A DNA stretch of 64,000 nucleotides from Cordylochernes scorpioides. Lineage: Eukaryota; Arthropoda; Arachnida; Pseudoscorpiones; Chernetidae. Made by a program: the position numbers and the translations under genes. The stretch spans positions 55,394,507 through 55,458,506 of the forward strand of contig CP092863.1 in the NCBI GenBank assembly GCA_030710605.1. The letters run 5' to 3'. Position 1 is the first letter of the stretch. Every line of letters starts with the position of its first letter. Shown in pieces: positions 46,298 through 58,832 of this stretch. The notes beneath the pieces were generated by a model, which searched no databases, was not told the DNA's origin, and worked only from the letters and a program-made list of their open reading frames with translations.

Positions 46298-47596
46298 CGA
46301 GGTGTGTTTAAAAAGTATCGCGACTTTTGTGTTTTTCAAAATTTATTTATTTATTCATGAATAGCTATTTTGTCCCCTTCAAAGCAATCCCCATGAGATT
46401 TTATACACTTGTGCCAACGGTTTTTCCAATCTTCGAATCACTTCAAAAAATCATTTTAAAAAATCTTTTTCAGCTCCTCCTTCGATGCCGTCTTTATCTC
46501 GTCAAGCGTAGCGTAACGTCGTCCTTTCATGAGCTTCTTCAGTTTAGGGAACAAGAAAGATTCACAGGGGGCCAGTTCTGGGGAATATGGTGGCTGCGGC
46601 ATCATTAGTGTGTTATATTTGGCCAAAAAGTCGCGCACAAGCAACGATGTGTGAGCAGGGGCGTTATCGTGGTGCAAAAGCCAATTTTTGTTCTTCCACA
46701 AATCCGGGCGTTTCTGGCGGATTGCTTCGCGCAAATTGCGCATAACTTGCAGGTAATATTCCTTATTGACCGTTCTACCCTGTGGCAAGAACTCATGATG
46801 CATCACGCCCCTGCAATCGAAGAAAACTGTCAGCAAAACTTTCACATTCGACCGAACTTGGCGCGCTTTTTTCGGTCTTGGTTCGTGCGGCAGCTTCCAT
46901 TGAGATGATTGAGCTTTGGTTTCCACGTCATAACCATAAACCCACGCTTCGTCACCAGTTATGACCCTCTGGAGCAAATTTGGGTCGTCGCGGACAGAGT
47001 CCAACATCTCATTAGCAATGTTCATGCGATGCTGTTTTTGGTCGCAATTGAGCGGCGACCCGTCTCATGCCCAAATCATTGATAAAAATCGAATGGCACG
47101 AGCCAATCGATATGTTTAGGTCCTCAGCAACTTCTCTAACGGTGATTCGACGATTGGCCAATATCATTTTCTCCACTTCATTAATTTTTTCGTCTGTTGT
47201 TGAAGTGCTCGGGCGTCCGGCACGCTCTTCGTCGTTCACATCTTCTCGGCCTTCTGAGAACATTTTGTACCACCGATAAACGTTGCTTCGGTCCAAGGTA
47301 GCTTCTCCGTATGCCACAGTCAACATTCGGAATGCATCCGCGCACTTAATTTCGTTTTTCACACAAAATTTGTAACAGGTTCTTTGATCCATTTTTTAAT
47401 AGGTAAAAATCGAAGACGATCCAAAACATCTGCAAGCAAAGCAGCTGTCAACAATTAAGTGAACATTCAAAATGGCCGAGCTTGTCGGCATAAGTGAGAG
47501 ACATGACTACCAACATAAAGCCACAAAAAGATCGAAATTCGAATATACGTAACCCGCGAAAATTCAAATGTCGCGATACCTTTTGAAGACACATCG
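46298..47596 (-). mobile_element. Mos1-type mariner transposon
   Basis: 1299 bp between TA dinucleotides (46296-46297, 47597-47598). Inverted ends are CGAGGTGTGTTTAAAAAGTA (left) and, read inward from the right, CGATGTGTCTTCAAAAGGTA, then TCGCGAC in both. It holds a broken transposase gene. Full mariner length, so no large deletion. Confidence 0.9.
46351..47392 (-). pseudogene. mariner transposase, frameshifted, third catalytic Asp changed to Glu
   Basis: Starts MDQRTCYKFCVKNEIK and runs through the two helix-turn-helix regions (VYRWYKMFSEGRE, ITVREVAEDLNIS). A small deletion after RRVAA (~47050) shifts the frame. The catalytic part continues from about 47025 with ITGDEAWVYGY (first Asp), HHDNAPAHTS (second Asp), and YSPELAPCE where the family has SPDLAPCD. 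So the third acid of DD34D is Glu, at the right spacing. Later TAA/TGA stops follow KKIF. The transposase normally cuts and pastes the element at TA. This copy cannot make it. Confidence 0.9.
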
Positions 47597-47598
47597 TA

Positions 47599-48461
47599 TG
47601 TATATGTTATATTTATAAAATTTGATGAGATACATAAAACCTAGCATTATATTTGGGCTCAGCACCTAAAACTGTGTCAGAAACTGATGCATTATCAAAA
47701 ACATAATATATTTTAGTGTAGAGACCAGTGTTATCTTTGAGCAATTTCTGACCGCCACTCATATCCGAAACTGAAATAGTTCGCATAGAGGCCACTGATA
47801 TGTTTGAAGGCTCAATTTTTATTTTTATTTTTTGAAAGAGACATTCGGTGCGCTATATTTTCAAAATGATATATTTTATAAAATTAGATTCAAACCACAC
47901 GCACACACAGTTTTGAGACTATAGAAAACAATAACATTTAATGCATATTTTAAGTTCTGAAGAAAACGTCAGAAAGTGTAAACTTCAAATTTTTCAAAAA
48001 GATGATTGAGAAGGTAATGTATGTGTTTTAGAAATTTAGAGACATTTTTTCTTTGCTGATGAAATACGAAAATAAATCTTAAAGCGTTTACTATATAATG
48101 AGAGCTCTTTTATAATATTTATTTATAGAATAAACTTTTAAAACTTATTTCAATTTTTAAAATATATCTCAATGAAATGTTTGTCTCTAATAATCAGGTG
48201 TCTTGTAATTAAGCGAATATTACTGAATATATAGGCGCGCGCTCAGTCAATATATATTAGATTTAATATATTAGAGTCATAATATCAAACCTAATATTTT
48301 ACATCTTTTAAGGGAATAAGGGAGAGGTAGTTCCAGGAAGGATTTGTCGAGTCTACAAGGAACACAAAGGAATACAAAAAGGAGAAGAAACGTGTGTGGA
48401 ACAGAGAGAAATGGACTTCATTGTTGATACAAACCATGAATGGCTCGCTATATAGGATTAT
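47599..48461. other. non-coding AT-rich DNA
   Basis: Nothing recognised. Confidence 0.4.
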
Positions 48462-49755
48462 TTCCTACACACCATGATTACCACAAGGTCTGTATTACAC
48501 ACCATGAATGATTTCCTACTCACCATGATTACCACAAGGTCTGTATTATACTCCATGAATGATTTCCTACTCACCATGATTACCACAAGGTCTGTATTAT
48601 ACTCCATGAATGATTCCCTACACACCATGATTGCTACAAGATCTGTATCACACACCATGAATGATTCCCTACACACCATGATTGCTACAAGATCTGTATT
48701 ACACACCATGAATGATTCCCTACACACCATGATTGCTACAAGGTCTGTATTACACACCATGAATGATTTCCTACACACCATGATTGCTACAAGATCTGGA
48801 TTACACACCATGAATGATTCCCTACACACCATGATTGCTACAAGGTCTGTATTACACACCATGAATGATTTCCTACACACCATGATTGCTACAAGATCTG
48901 GATTACACACCATGAATGATTTCCTACACACCATGATTACCACAAGGTCTGTATTACACTCCATGAATGATTCCCTACACACCATGATTGCTACAAGGTC
49001 TGTATCACACACCATGAATGATTTCATACACACCATGATTACTACAAGGTCTGTATTACACACCATGAATGATTTCCTACACACCATGATTGCTACAAGA
49101 TCTGGATTACACACCATGAATGATTTCCTACACACCATGATTGCCACAAGGTCTGGAATACACACCATGAATGATTTCCTACACACCATGATTACTACAA
49201 GGTCTGGATTACACACCATGAATGATTTCCTACACACCATGATTGCTACAAGATCTGTATTACACACCATGAATGATTTCCTACACACCATGATTGCTAC
49301 AAGGTCTGGATTACACACCATGAATGATTTCCTACACACCATGATTACTACAAGGTCTGGATTACACACCATGAATGATTTCCTACACACCATGATTACT
49401 ACAAGGTCTGGATTACACACCATGAATGATTTCCTACATACCATGATTGCTACAAGGTCTGTATTACACACCATGAATGATTTCCTACACACCATGATTA
49501 CTTTTCTACAAGGTCTGGATTACACACCATGAATGATTTCCTACACACCATGATTACCTTTCTACAAGGTCTGGATTACACACCATGAATGATTTCCTAC
49601 ACACCATGATTACCTTTCTACAAGGTCTGGATTACACACCATGAATGATTTCCTACACACCATGATTACATTTCTACAATGTCTGGATTACACACCATGG
49701 ATGATTCCCTACACACCATGATTAAATTTCTACAATGTCTGGATTACACACCAAG
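48462..49755. repeat. 51-bp minisatellite, ~25 units
   Basis: The unit is ACACACCATGAATGATTTCC, TACACACCATGATTGCTACA, AGGTCTGTATT. Each unit has two halves that both begin ACACACCATGA, so it probably arose from a shorter repeat. 51 is a multiple of three, so both strands stay open for over 1 kb (48474-49532 plus; 48458-49495 minus). From ~49500 the units are 56 bp, with ACCTTTCTACAAGG in place of GCTACAAGG, and the frames end there. I do not consider either frame a gene. Confidence 0.95.
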
Positions 49756-51529
49756 AAGGCTACACACTATGGCTATGAATGAATGGATACTACAGGATGA
49801 CGTATGACGGGAAGAGTACGGTCTGGCCGTGGGCGTAGCACGTAATACGCCCCCGCACTCTCTGACGTCCGGCCACCTCTAATTACTGTAATTAACCCCT
49901 GACGTTGTTTCCAATTACTTAATTGGTTTCTATGTTTGAATGCTACTCTCACCAGATGATATTTCTTTTTGATTTAACTCCACTGATTGATTTTACAACG
50001 CTCATTTTTGTTCTATTGCTTGAAATATTTTACCACTCTGGCCATATTCTTTCTCTTTATATCCTTTATTTTTGACATAGTTAAGCTTATGCACATTTGT
50101 CACAAAAATTACTTTTATACTTTCACTACGCAATATATAAAAACAAAATAGGCATATCCCGACCGCTCACTTGAGCATTTTATATGGAAGAGCGCCATCT
50201 AGTGAAACAAATCAATAGTTAAACTATCCTGTCAAATCAAAGCTACGGTCGTGTAGTTGGTAAAAGGGAGGCGGACTTCCGAGAGAGATAAATCACAGTA
50301 TATAACAAAGCAGACAGTGACCGCCATAAACCATCCAATTGTTCCTGCACACTCCAAGATGGTCCGTCGTAGACAGATTTAGTGCCGGGATGACGTCGGT
50401 GGACAGCAGCCTATTGACAGAAGACGATAAAAATCACTCAAATCCTAAAAAAAGCTATTTGATATTTTTGATTTTATATTTTATTTGTTTTTAGGAGTAA
50501 AACATGAAATATTTGACTATCTTCAAACAATAAAAAGGTATATATTGGATTGTCCAGGCATATGTTATCTAAAGATTTACAGATGTATTGCTCTTTTTCA
50601 GAACCATTTTATAATATATTTTGAATTATTATTATTTTTTTTGTATATACCTTTTCCAAATAATTGAATTATAAAATTGTGTGTAGGTAAGTGTGCATGT
50701 GTTAAATCAATCTAGTTGAAGTGAAAGTAATGTTGTTTGGTGTTTAGCATTTATATATATTGAATTTTAAAAAAATTCAAATTACTTGGTATTTATTTGT
50801 ATCAAGAATTAGTCTACATGGGATGGCAGTTTGTGAAAAAACAAGTCTAAATTTCAGCACTGTTGACTATCTAATGATGTCTTGACACCAACTAAGGTTT
50901 TCAACCAGTTGGCATAATGAAATCGTCAAGTCACAATAATGGCTCTCTTGCCTGTCTGATGACATTTTATGCAACACACAGCGCTAATTTAGAATAGATT
51001 AAGATAACATGGTGACTCCAGTCGCTATTTGATTGTCATCAGTCGAGATTTCAGCTGTCGGCAGACGATGTAATCGTCGCTGATAATTCTCCACCAACTC
51101 ACATGTCAGTTTCCATCTTCTCAGTCGCCACTTAATGATTTGATCAAAAAGAACTATCTTATATATATTACGCAGCATAAATACTAAAGAAAATCTTCTG
51201 ATTTGTGAATCAGATAAAATCACAATATTATTTTAAATTAATAAAATATTCTGAAAGAAAAATAAAAAAATAGTATCCAGAAATGGCTTTACGCTCAGAG
51301 TTTATTTTCTCATCAAATGTGTTAGTAATTTACAAAACGTGTTATTCGTTCTTAAAATAAAAATATTGAAGGGAAATTATATCCTATCAGAAGATGCATC
51401 TGTTGTGATCTACTTGGTGCAAACGCACAGAATCCAACCTTATCACAACACTGTCGTCAAATATTGATTCTCAGTAGATGAGGCATGATTTTATCCTTTC
51501 TGGTTTTTTCAATTTCATATTACCAATAT
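49756..51529. other. non-coding DNA with one repeat terminus
   Basis: At ~50159 CCCGACCGCTCACTTGAGCA...GAGCGCCATCTAGTGAAAC resembles sequences at 54723 and 63694. The rest is not recognised. Confidence 0.4.
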
Positions 51530-51748
51530 TTAATTAAAAAGGCATATATTGGATCAAAAAATCATTTATTTTACCAATATTTCAGCTGGCTGAACGCCAA
51601 CCTTTATCAAGGTGTTATAACATTTTAAGCTGTGTGTCACAATCACACTTTAAAATGTTATAACACCTTGATAAAGGTTGGCGTTCAGCCAGCTGAAATA
51701 TTGGTAAAATAAATGATCTTTTGATCCAATATATGCCTTTTTAATTAA
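51530..51748. repeat. near-perfect palindrome, 99-bp arms and 21-nt loop
   Basis: Arms 51530-51628 and 51650-51748 are reverse complements with one mismatch by eye. Arm motifs include GGCATATATTGGATCAAAA, TTTACCAATATTTCAGCTGG and GCCAACCTTTATCAAGGTGT. The loop is 51629-51649. Confidence 0.95.
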
Positions 51749-52910
51749 AGATTTATCTATGGATTGCTCTATTTTCAAAATATTATCAATATATGTAGCA
51801 ATGGAGTTGTCCTATATCGATAAGGCCCATAAAGTCCTCAACAACAGAGCTTTTAATATTTTCCTAATTTGTACGTTCAAGAATCATAAAACCCAATTTC
51901 GTGCCGTGTTTCCTGCCGTGATTACAATTAATCTATTGAATACCTTGGATGTTTGTTGAAGTACAGCCACACTGACGACACCCAACATCCCGAAAGGTGA
52001 ACCTCGTCGTTTTTTCCTGATTATCGAGAAAACGTTTTTGGTCAACATTAGGAAATTAAAAAGGTTCAGTTACCATAACTCGGTAGACCATCATGGTTCA
52101 TTTGTATAGGATTAGAAGATGCTTTTGTTGTCAGATTGCATGCCATCTTAACCAGTAGAGAGACTTGGGAGAAGAAGCTTCCGCGAAAGATTGGCGCCAA
52201 GGTTAAATGAGGCAAATTGCAATATTTACGATCTGTTGTGTCACCCGATCTTGTCCACGACGGAGATGGAAGCGAAAGTGGCATCAAGAAGGTTTAGAAA
52301 TAACATTAAGCCATATATCGGCATTTCACGGTTTGTGTGAAATTTTTCTGATTTTGATTCCAAAGTAAATAAAGTTTACCCTCAACAATGAGGTTTCTAA
52401 TGTTCAAAATATTTTAGTTTAAAATATACAATTATATATTTCTCTCAAAAAAGCATATGATATAGATAAAGCCTTGTCTCAATATTTTTTAAAAAGTATT
52501 CAAAATAAAAGAATTAGCACGCTCGATGTAAAATAAAGTAAAATGTGATTCCAATCAAATAATACAACAGGTTTCTGAAGATGATTTTCTTTTTATTATA
52601 TTAACGCAATCTCGAGATTTCGGGCATTTCTGTCCTTCTACCGGAGTATATAAAAACGAATAAACGCCGTTAAGATGCTAATTCGAGGGTTGTGAAGTCG
52701 AACCCGCCCTGTTGTACTGATGAGGCCGAAAGCATGGTATATAGGTTGGATCTTTTTGTCTGAATTTGTCAAAAAATGGTGTTGTGGCTTTATCAATACT
52801 AGTGAAGGGTGATGAACAGTGCATCGTTCTGATGCATTATGAAAGGGAGAGGTGCCTCTCTTTTGGAGCATTATATATAAGAGCAAGTAAAGAAGAGTGA
52901 TCAAAATTCG
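51749..52910. other. non-coding DNA
   Basis: Nothing recognised. Confidence 0.4.
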
Positions 52911-53112
52911 TTGTTTATTATTTTAATCATTTGTACAGTTATTCACAGATGCTCATTTGTGGCAAGATACTATTTCTTCAACTTCAAATTACCGAGGGGA
53001 CCAATTAACATTGATTTTATTCAACTTATCGAGTATTTTTCAAGGGACCGGGAAAATATTTCGAATTATCGAGAGATTCAAATTAACGAGTTTCAAATTA
53101 TCGAGAGTCGAC
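52911..53112. mobile_element. right half of a pogo-like MITE
   Basis: Aligns with ~60850-61051: TTATTCACA, GGCAAGATACTATT, CAACTTATCGAGTATTTTTC and ending TCAAATTATCGAGAGTCGAC. The left half is missing. Confidence 0.75.
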
Positions 53113-53670
53113 CATATATGACCCGCCCGCGAACTAACTAAACAAAGTTAGAGCTAAATTTCCCACGCCGAGCGGGCAGCAGTTTCACATTTCAACTGGG
53201 CGACTAGGCGTAGGCGGTCGTACTGAAAGGATTCAATTTTATAACACGTGGACTATAGTCGCTTCCTGCACCTACAGACAAAATCTTCAAAGCAACTATC
53301 GTCGCATTCCGCACCCAAAGGGTTAAAGTGAGTCCTTTAATGTTTGATTGTGTCATTAAAATGAATTCAAGAAGGAACAAGTGTCTTTCCATATGTGAAA
53401 AAAGCGTGTGATTCAAACTGTGGAGAATGGACAATTAAAAAAAAAATATGTGGCTAAACAGTTTGTCTTTTTACCTCCCAATAAATTTACTACTTTAAAA
53501 ACTTGCAGTAAGTCTTATTTTTAATCTTCTATCAACATAGATTTTAATCTTCTAGATTTTAATCTTCTATCAACATTCTATCAACATTTTAATATATATT
53601 CTCTACTCGAATTTTTCTCTATATTTTTCTATCAACATAGTATGTATATCCCGAAACTGCCAAAACTTCA
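53113..53670. other. non-coding DNA between MITE fragments
   Basis: Short direct repeats (ATTTTAATCTTCTATCAACA) near 53520-53590; nothing else recognised. Confidence 0.4.
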
Positions 53671-53790
53671 AACTCTTGTTTACTTGAAATTTTCCCTCCC
53701 TCCCTCTTGGTTACTCTTGTTATTTTGAACTCTTGATAAATTGAAAAATTTCCCTGGTCTCTTGAGTTTCAAATTATCGAGACTCGACTG
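53671..53790. mobile_element. left half of a pogo-like MITE, reversed
   Basis: Reverse complement of the left part of the MITE at 60707. It ends TCAAATTATCGAGACTCGACTG followed by TA. Confidence 0.75.
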
Positions 53791-56700
53791 TATATATGTA
53801 ATATGTTGAGGTCTGGTAGCCTCTTGTAGAATCCTGTCGACTCTCGCTATAGGCTGTGATAACCGAGGGTCAAACCTGTAGTAGCCGAGAGGGACAGTCA
53901 GGGCGTGGAGAGTTTTCCAGTACCTCTCTGTACTTTGGAAGACCTTTAACAGTTTTCACAGAGTACAGGCAGTCGTGGTCGAGGCAGAGCGGAAAGCTTG
54001 GGAATGTCCACACACACAAAACGAAGAGACACAGCTGAAGTAGGAAAGTTCCATGAACAGATAGGAGTTGAGCTAAGCAAGATGGAGTTAGAAGGGTTCT
54101 TACTGTTTACATGACGCTGAGGTAGTCCTGGCTAAGACTGACAAGGGCTCACGCTGACGGTGGAAGGGGTGACTGCTGACTAACCATTGTCGGCTAAAAC
54201 CGAGGTGTTTATATACCATTCCCGAGGAGGGGGGGGAGACATCTGCGAATTTGAACTTTGAACGTCTGGGGCATTCTGCACCCTTTGGATCAGATGGCAA
54301 CGGGCTGCCGAATTCCTTTTCAGGGTTGTTGGATTGTCTGAGAATGTGAACTTTGAACGTCTGCACCCTTTGGCCTTGATGGCAACGACTCGCTAAATTC
54401 CTCTTCAGGATTGTTGGGTTTCTCTCTCGATCTTAGACGTTTTTTGAATTTCTCAATCTTGCTTTAACTTAGCTCTTAATCTATTACATAGTTTTATTTA
54501 TTTGTCTTTAATTTGTACAAAGTACATTACATATGGTGATGCAATGACACAGATTAATCATGCGCATAATTATTTATAGATGTGTTTCTATATACAACAT
54601 GACAATCTTGTTATAAATAATTATACAATATAGGGTTGTTGGTTTAAATTACCATATATATATAAAAGTATACGTGCATATAAATAAGGTCAGGTGTTGA
54701 TATTAAAAATAAAAGAGCCTTTCCCGACCGCTCATATGAGAATTTTTAGATGGCAGAGTGCGAATATGGATTTTAACTTGGATAAACCGAACTGTGGAAA
54801 TACAGGTGGTGAGTTGATTTTCTATCGTTTTTACTCTACACCGAACTTCACAGATATTCTAAAATAGAGTATTTTACTTTGATACCCGCCACACGTATAA
54901 TGTCATTAAACGAACAATTTCATTTTTTATCTTGAATAATTACAGAGGAATCAGTTCTAACGCTGTTTAAGAATTACTAGGTGTAATTCAGCAATCATAG
55001 AGTGCAAGGTTGCCAGATGCGGGTTGAGCAACACGCCGTAGTAAGGGTTACATAATTTACACATGTGACACCGTCCTGCCACTTTTTATCTCTTGGCGGC
55101 GTCGCCTTAATTAAATTTTGTTAATTAAGGTTTTTGTTAGAATCCTGCAGGAAAATTTGTATATAAATTGGTGGTTTAAGCCTGGTTAAATATTTGTAAA
55201 GATTTACATCAGAAATTAGGGGGCGCCGTCCTTCATTGCCGAGATTGACTAGCAAGATATACCCTGAGGTAGATTTTGGTTTACATTCCGGGGAGAATAT
55301 TCTGGGTTTGTTTACACTGGCCTGGCATAATATAAACACATCGATATCGTTTTCCAGCGCGTAATGCACGCATAACATATTTACTGAACTTTTCCCCTTT
55401 ATATTTTGAACTTAGGTTTTTTTCAATACCTTTAAGAACTCATTAAAAATCAACGAGAATAGTTGATATTTATTCCGATAGATGGCGCAAGCCATCAGCA
55501 ACTTTCAGTTGCACGATAAGGAGATGCCTTTTCTTAATTTAAGAACTCAGTTACAAAATATGTAACCAAATCTCGATATAGCGAATCACAATGGGACTGA
55601 ACTTTTGGTTCATCATAGCCATTTCTATTATAGAAATAATGGTATAGAGACCTAAAAGTAGGTTCGTTATATATATTGAGGTAATTCGTTATAACTCGAG
55701 TGTTTCTCACTGGAAAGGAATTGTGAATTGTTTTAGCCTCGATATAAGTAGAGGTTCACTTATGTCCCCGGTTAGTTTTTAGTGAGGCTTTACAATAATT
55801 TCAAAATTAAGACCTTATGATGTCATTCATGCTATTCTTGGACATTTTTAATTTGTCGAAATTGACAAAGGGACTATAGCTGAACTCTCTCTGCCCAATA
55901 TATTTTATGGAGTATAATTCCATATGCGCTCTCCTATTTTGACCTGCAACTCTCGAAAAAAAAAAAACATAATATCAAAATTCAGGCTTCGTTATGCCGC
56001 CACCTCTATTTATAGTCGTTTGAATCGTTTCATTTATATTTAAAACTCCGGAAGAGTTCTCCGGACAGGAAAATCCCGATTATATTTTTAAAAAGTGTAA
56101 ATAAACAGAAATGTGTGTGTGCGTGCGTTTATTCCACACACATTTCCTCCATAATTTATATATTTCTATGAAACTTTGAGGTAATATAGAGTCAGGTCTG
56201 GACGAAGTCACTCAGTTTTGACCTCATTGCTCCAAGTTGGTCCGATACCAGACTAATTTGCAAATTACCTTTATTCCGCATACATTTCCACAATATTTGA
56301 TCTATCCGAAAGGAAATCTGAGACGATGTAGAGTAGTTCTTATTCATAGTTTCATAGGTTCATAGTTTCTAATCTGGACTTTCTAATAGGTCTGATGACA
56401 GACTAATTACGTGTAAAAAGCATTCTTACCTTAATTTTTTTCATTTCCTAATTTATGACTAACTGGCCTTGTTCTTATTGTTTGCGGAAGATCATTGCTC
56501 GATGCAAATATTTATATGTAATTATACTGTCCTAAGAGCTTATGTCCATAGTTTGCCTGAATACCATTTCTGAGATTCAACTCTTTAGTGTAGCATATAT
56601 AAGCAGAATCGTCCAATACAGTATTAGAGTTCTAAAAAGCGGTCTGGTAGATTAAATTATCGAAACTACTGGGAGGGTTCACAATGATGAGCCAAGCACT

Positions 56701-57376
56701 CCCAATATTTTTTCATAGCAGTAAGGACAGTAGAAGTTTGTTTTATATGCAAAAGAAACATACATGCCTTAATGATTTCATTTGCTATATATAGATGGCG
56801 CGTTATTGATCTAGAGAGAGATATGTTGGGAAGAGATCACTTTCGTAGTTTCGAGCTCGGACTATGCAAAATAATCCGATTATAGAATAAGTTGTATATT
56901 TTCTTTCAAACGAAATAAAAAGTCGTTTCTGTCCCATAATTGGTGGCAGAAATGCCCAGATCACCATGTATATGTACGCTGCAGTCGGCACCATGTTTTA
57001 AAGAGCGTTTTATAATTAATCTTATCTCTGGCAAAAGTATTAAACTTATAATAGCTTTTTTCTCTTCTTAATTTGAATGTTGTTTTTTATATAATGCTTC
57101 AAGAGGTTTATTATCACCATGAAATCCTTTGTGTTTCTATCAAAGAAGTTTCAATATCAAGAATAAGTTATATCGTCCTATTTAATAAGAATTTTGTCAT
57201 CTTAAGTGTCATTATAGTGATAATTGTGCCGTCTCACTACACACACACACTATTATATTACTACTTATAAAACTATATATATACAATAAAATAATATTTG
57301 TGAAGGAGATATATAAACAATATTGTATGGAATTTGAAACTATATTTAGAATGAGGTTTTTTCTATTATAAACCAA
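53791..57376. other. non-coding DNA with minor repeats
   Basis: Items seen: a duplicated ~90-bp stretch at 54245-54426 (TGAACTTTGAACGTCTG...CACCCTTTGG...GATGGCAACG...TTCAGG.TTGTTGG), a terminus-like sequence at ~54723 (CCCGACCGCTCATATGAG), two related ~130-bp segments at 56120-56340 (TTTATTCC.CA.ACATTTCC), and the dispersed repeat partner at ~56530-56744. No gene recognised. A TATA-like GTTTATATACC at ~54208 could mark an old LTR, but no partner was found. Confidence 0.4.
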
Positions 57377-57794
57377 CTAGCCGAATGACCCGGGCAACGC
57401 CCGTGTTTTACCCGATTGAATGTTTTTATTCAAATAGTATTTGTTACAATTATAAATTGGCGCCTTAAATAAATGCATATATTAGTTAATACCTATAGCC
57501 TATGTGCTTTATCTGTCTATGTACTGTTGGCTTCCGTAGGCGTCTCATACTGGGAAAAAGAAAGAGAGGATTCCATTTAGTTATTAACTAATATATGCAT
57601 TTATTTAAGGAGCGACCCGCTCCAACACAATAGTTACAAAAACGTTAAAGCGAGTGGGGGAGGCATGATGGGGGGGCAAAGGTGACGCGATCGTAGCCAA
57701 CCAATAGGAGGGCGACATTCCAAAAAAAAAAAAAAAGCAAACGGTGACAGAGTTGATTAGGAGATGAGGAATGACGCTCGTAACTGTATATAGA
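57377..57794 (-). mobile_element. Helitron of the second family, opposite strand
   Basis: Plus strand: host A, then CTAGCCGAATGACCCGGGCA (hairpin CCCGGGCAACGCCCG) and the other end CTGTATATAGA at 57794. It aligns over its whole length with 41169-41641, including the inverted repeat at 57462-57610. Confidence 0.72.
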
Positions 57795-58317
57795 ATCATT
57801 TATTAACTGTGTCCTCTTTCTGATATGAACAATATATTTTGGGAGGGTCAATAATTAACGACTTTGAGTCCTATTATGTTTTAAAAGTTTATTATCGCTT
57901 TATAATCCTCTCATGTTTTACTAAGAATATATAGTATATCAATAATAGGTTTTACCACCCTATGCTATAAAAATCGTTGTTATTTAAAGTGCTATTTAAT
58001 TAATCATTTTTGTATCGTTACTATATTACTACTGGTATGTATAAATTAAAAAATAGATTGTATGGGAAAACACATTCACTTTGAAAGATCCCATGAGAGG
58101 CCCATTAAATCGTCGAGTTTAATGTATGGGAAATGAACCATATACAAAATATATGCCAACTAAATTATAAATCAATTTTGCAAAACACAAAAGGCATATT
58201 TATAAAACTGAAACCTCTGATAAATGTACAATTCGTATACATAGTTTGTTCTTCAAAAATTTCAATTATGTAAATTCTTATGTCATATATTTGCAAAGAT
58301 ATCGCTTTAAAATACTA
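57795..58317. other. non-coding AT-rich DNA
   Basis: Nothing recognised. Confidence 0.4.
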
Positions 58318-58404
58318 CTAGCCGAATGACCCGGGCAACGCCCGGGTTTTTCCCGATTAAATGCTTTTATTCAAATACTATTCGTTACAATTATAAATTG
58401 GCGC
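58318..58404 (-). mobile_element. 3'-end fragment of the second Helitron family
   Basis: Host A, then CTAGCCGAATGACCCGGGCA, hairpin, and ~60 bp matching 57395-57460. Similarity ends at GGCGCC; the 5' end was not found. Confidence 0.65.
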
Positions 58405-58832
58405 CGTGGATGTCATTCTTGTATAATATATAAATGAGTTTTAATTCAAACGGGGTTCAACTCATTTTGAGATTTATTTTGAATTATATAAAAAACTACT
58501 AAATTCCATTGGAACGCTTTTATTTAGAAATTAACTCTTTATAGTATTGTTTTAATTGAATAATTCTCTAATATCTAGCATATTTTCATTTTTTAATCTG
58601 TAAATTGCTTATCTCGAATGCACACAATACTTTACACAATTTGATTTCATGTAACTAAATTTGCATACCAACCCTTTATACATATATCAATTGTGTTTAT
58701 ATATATTTTTTATATTTTCATCTAACTAACTTGCATACTAATTCTGTACATATTTAAAATATCTTTCTTTCTTTTCTTTCAAAATTTTTGTTTATCTTTA
58801 AAGTGCAAGTGTCTCTAGGGGGACATAGCGCT
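58405..58832. other. non-coding AT-rich DNA
   Basis: Nothing recognised. The left end of the mariner-like element next to it may lie near 58818. Confidence 0.4.

Noticed and set aside
48458-49532. Two long open frames on opposite strands as protein genes
   Set aside because: Both are translations of one 51-bp tandem repeat with a period divisible by three. No gene-like context or domain was seen.
51590-51720. Hammerhead ribozyme in the palindrome arms
   Set aside because: The sequence has a loose resemblance (TTGATAA ... TGAAA) but does not match the required CUGAUGA core.
52638-52904. 88-aa minus-strand frame
   Set aside because: No domain or homology was recognised, and its composition is that of random AT-rich DNA.
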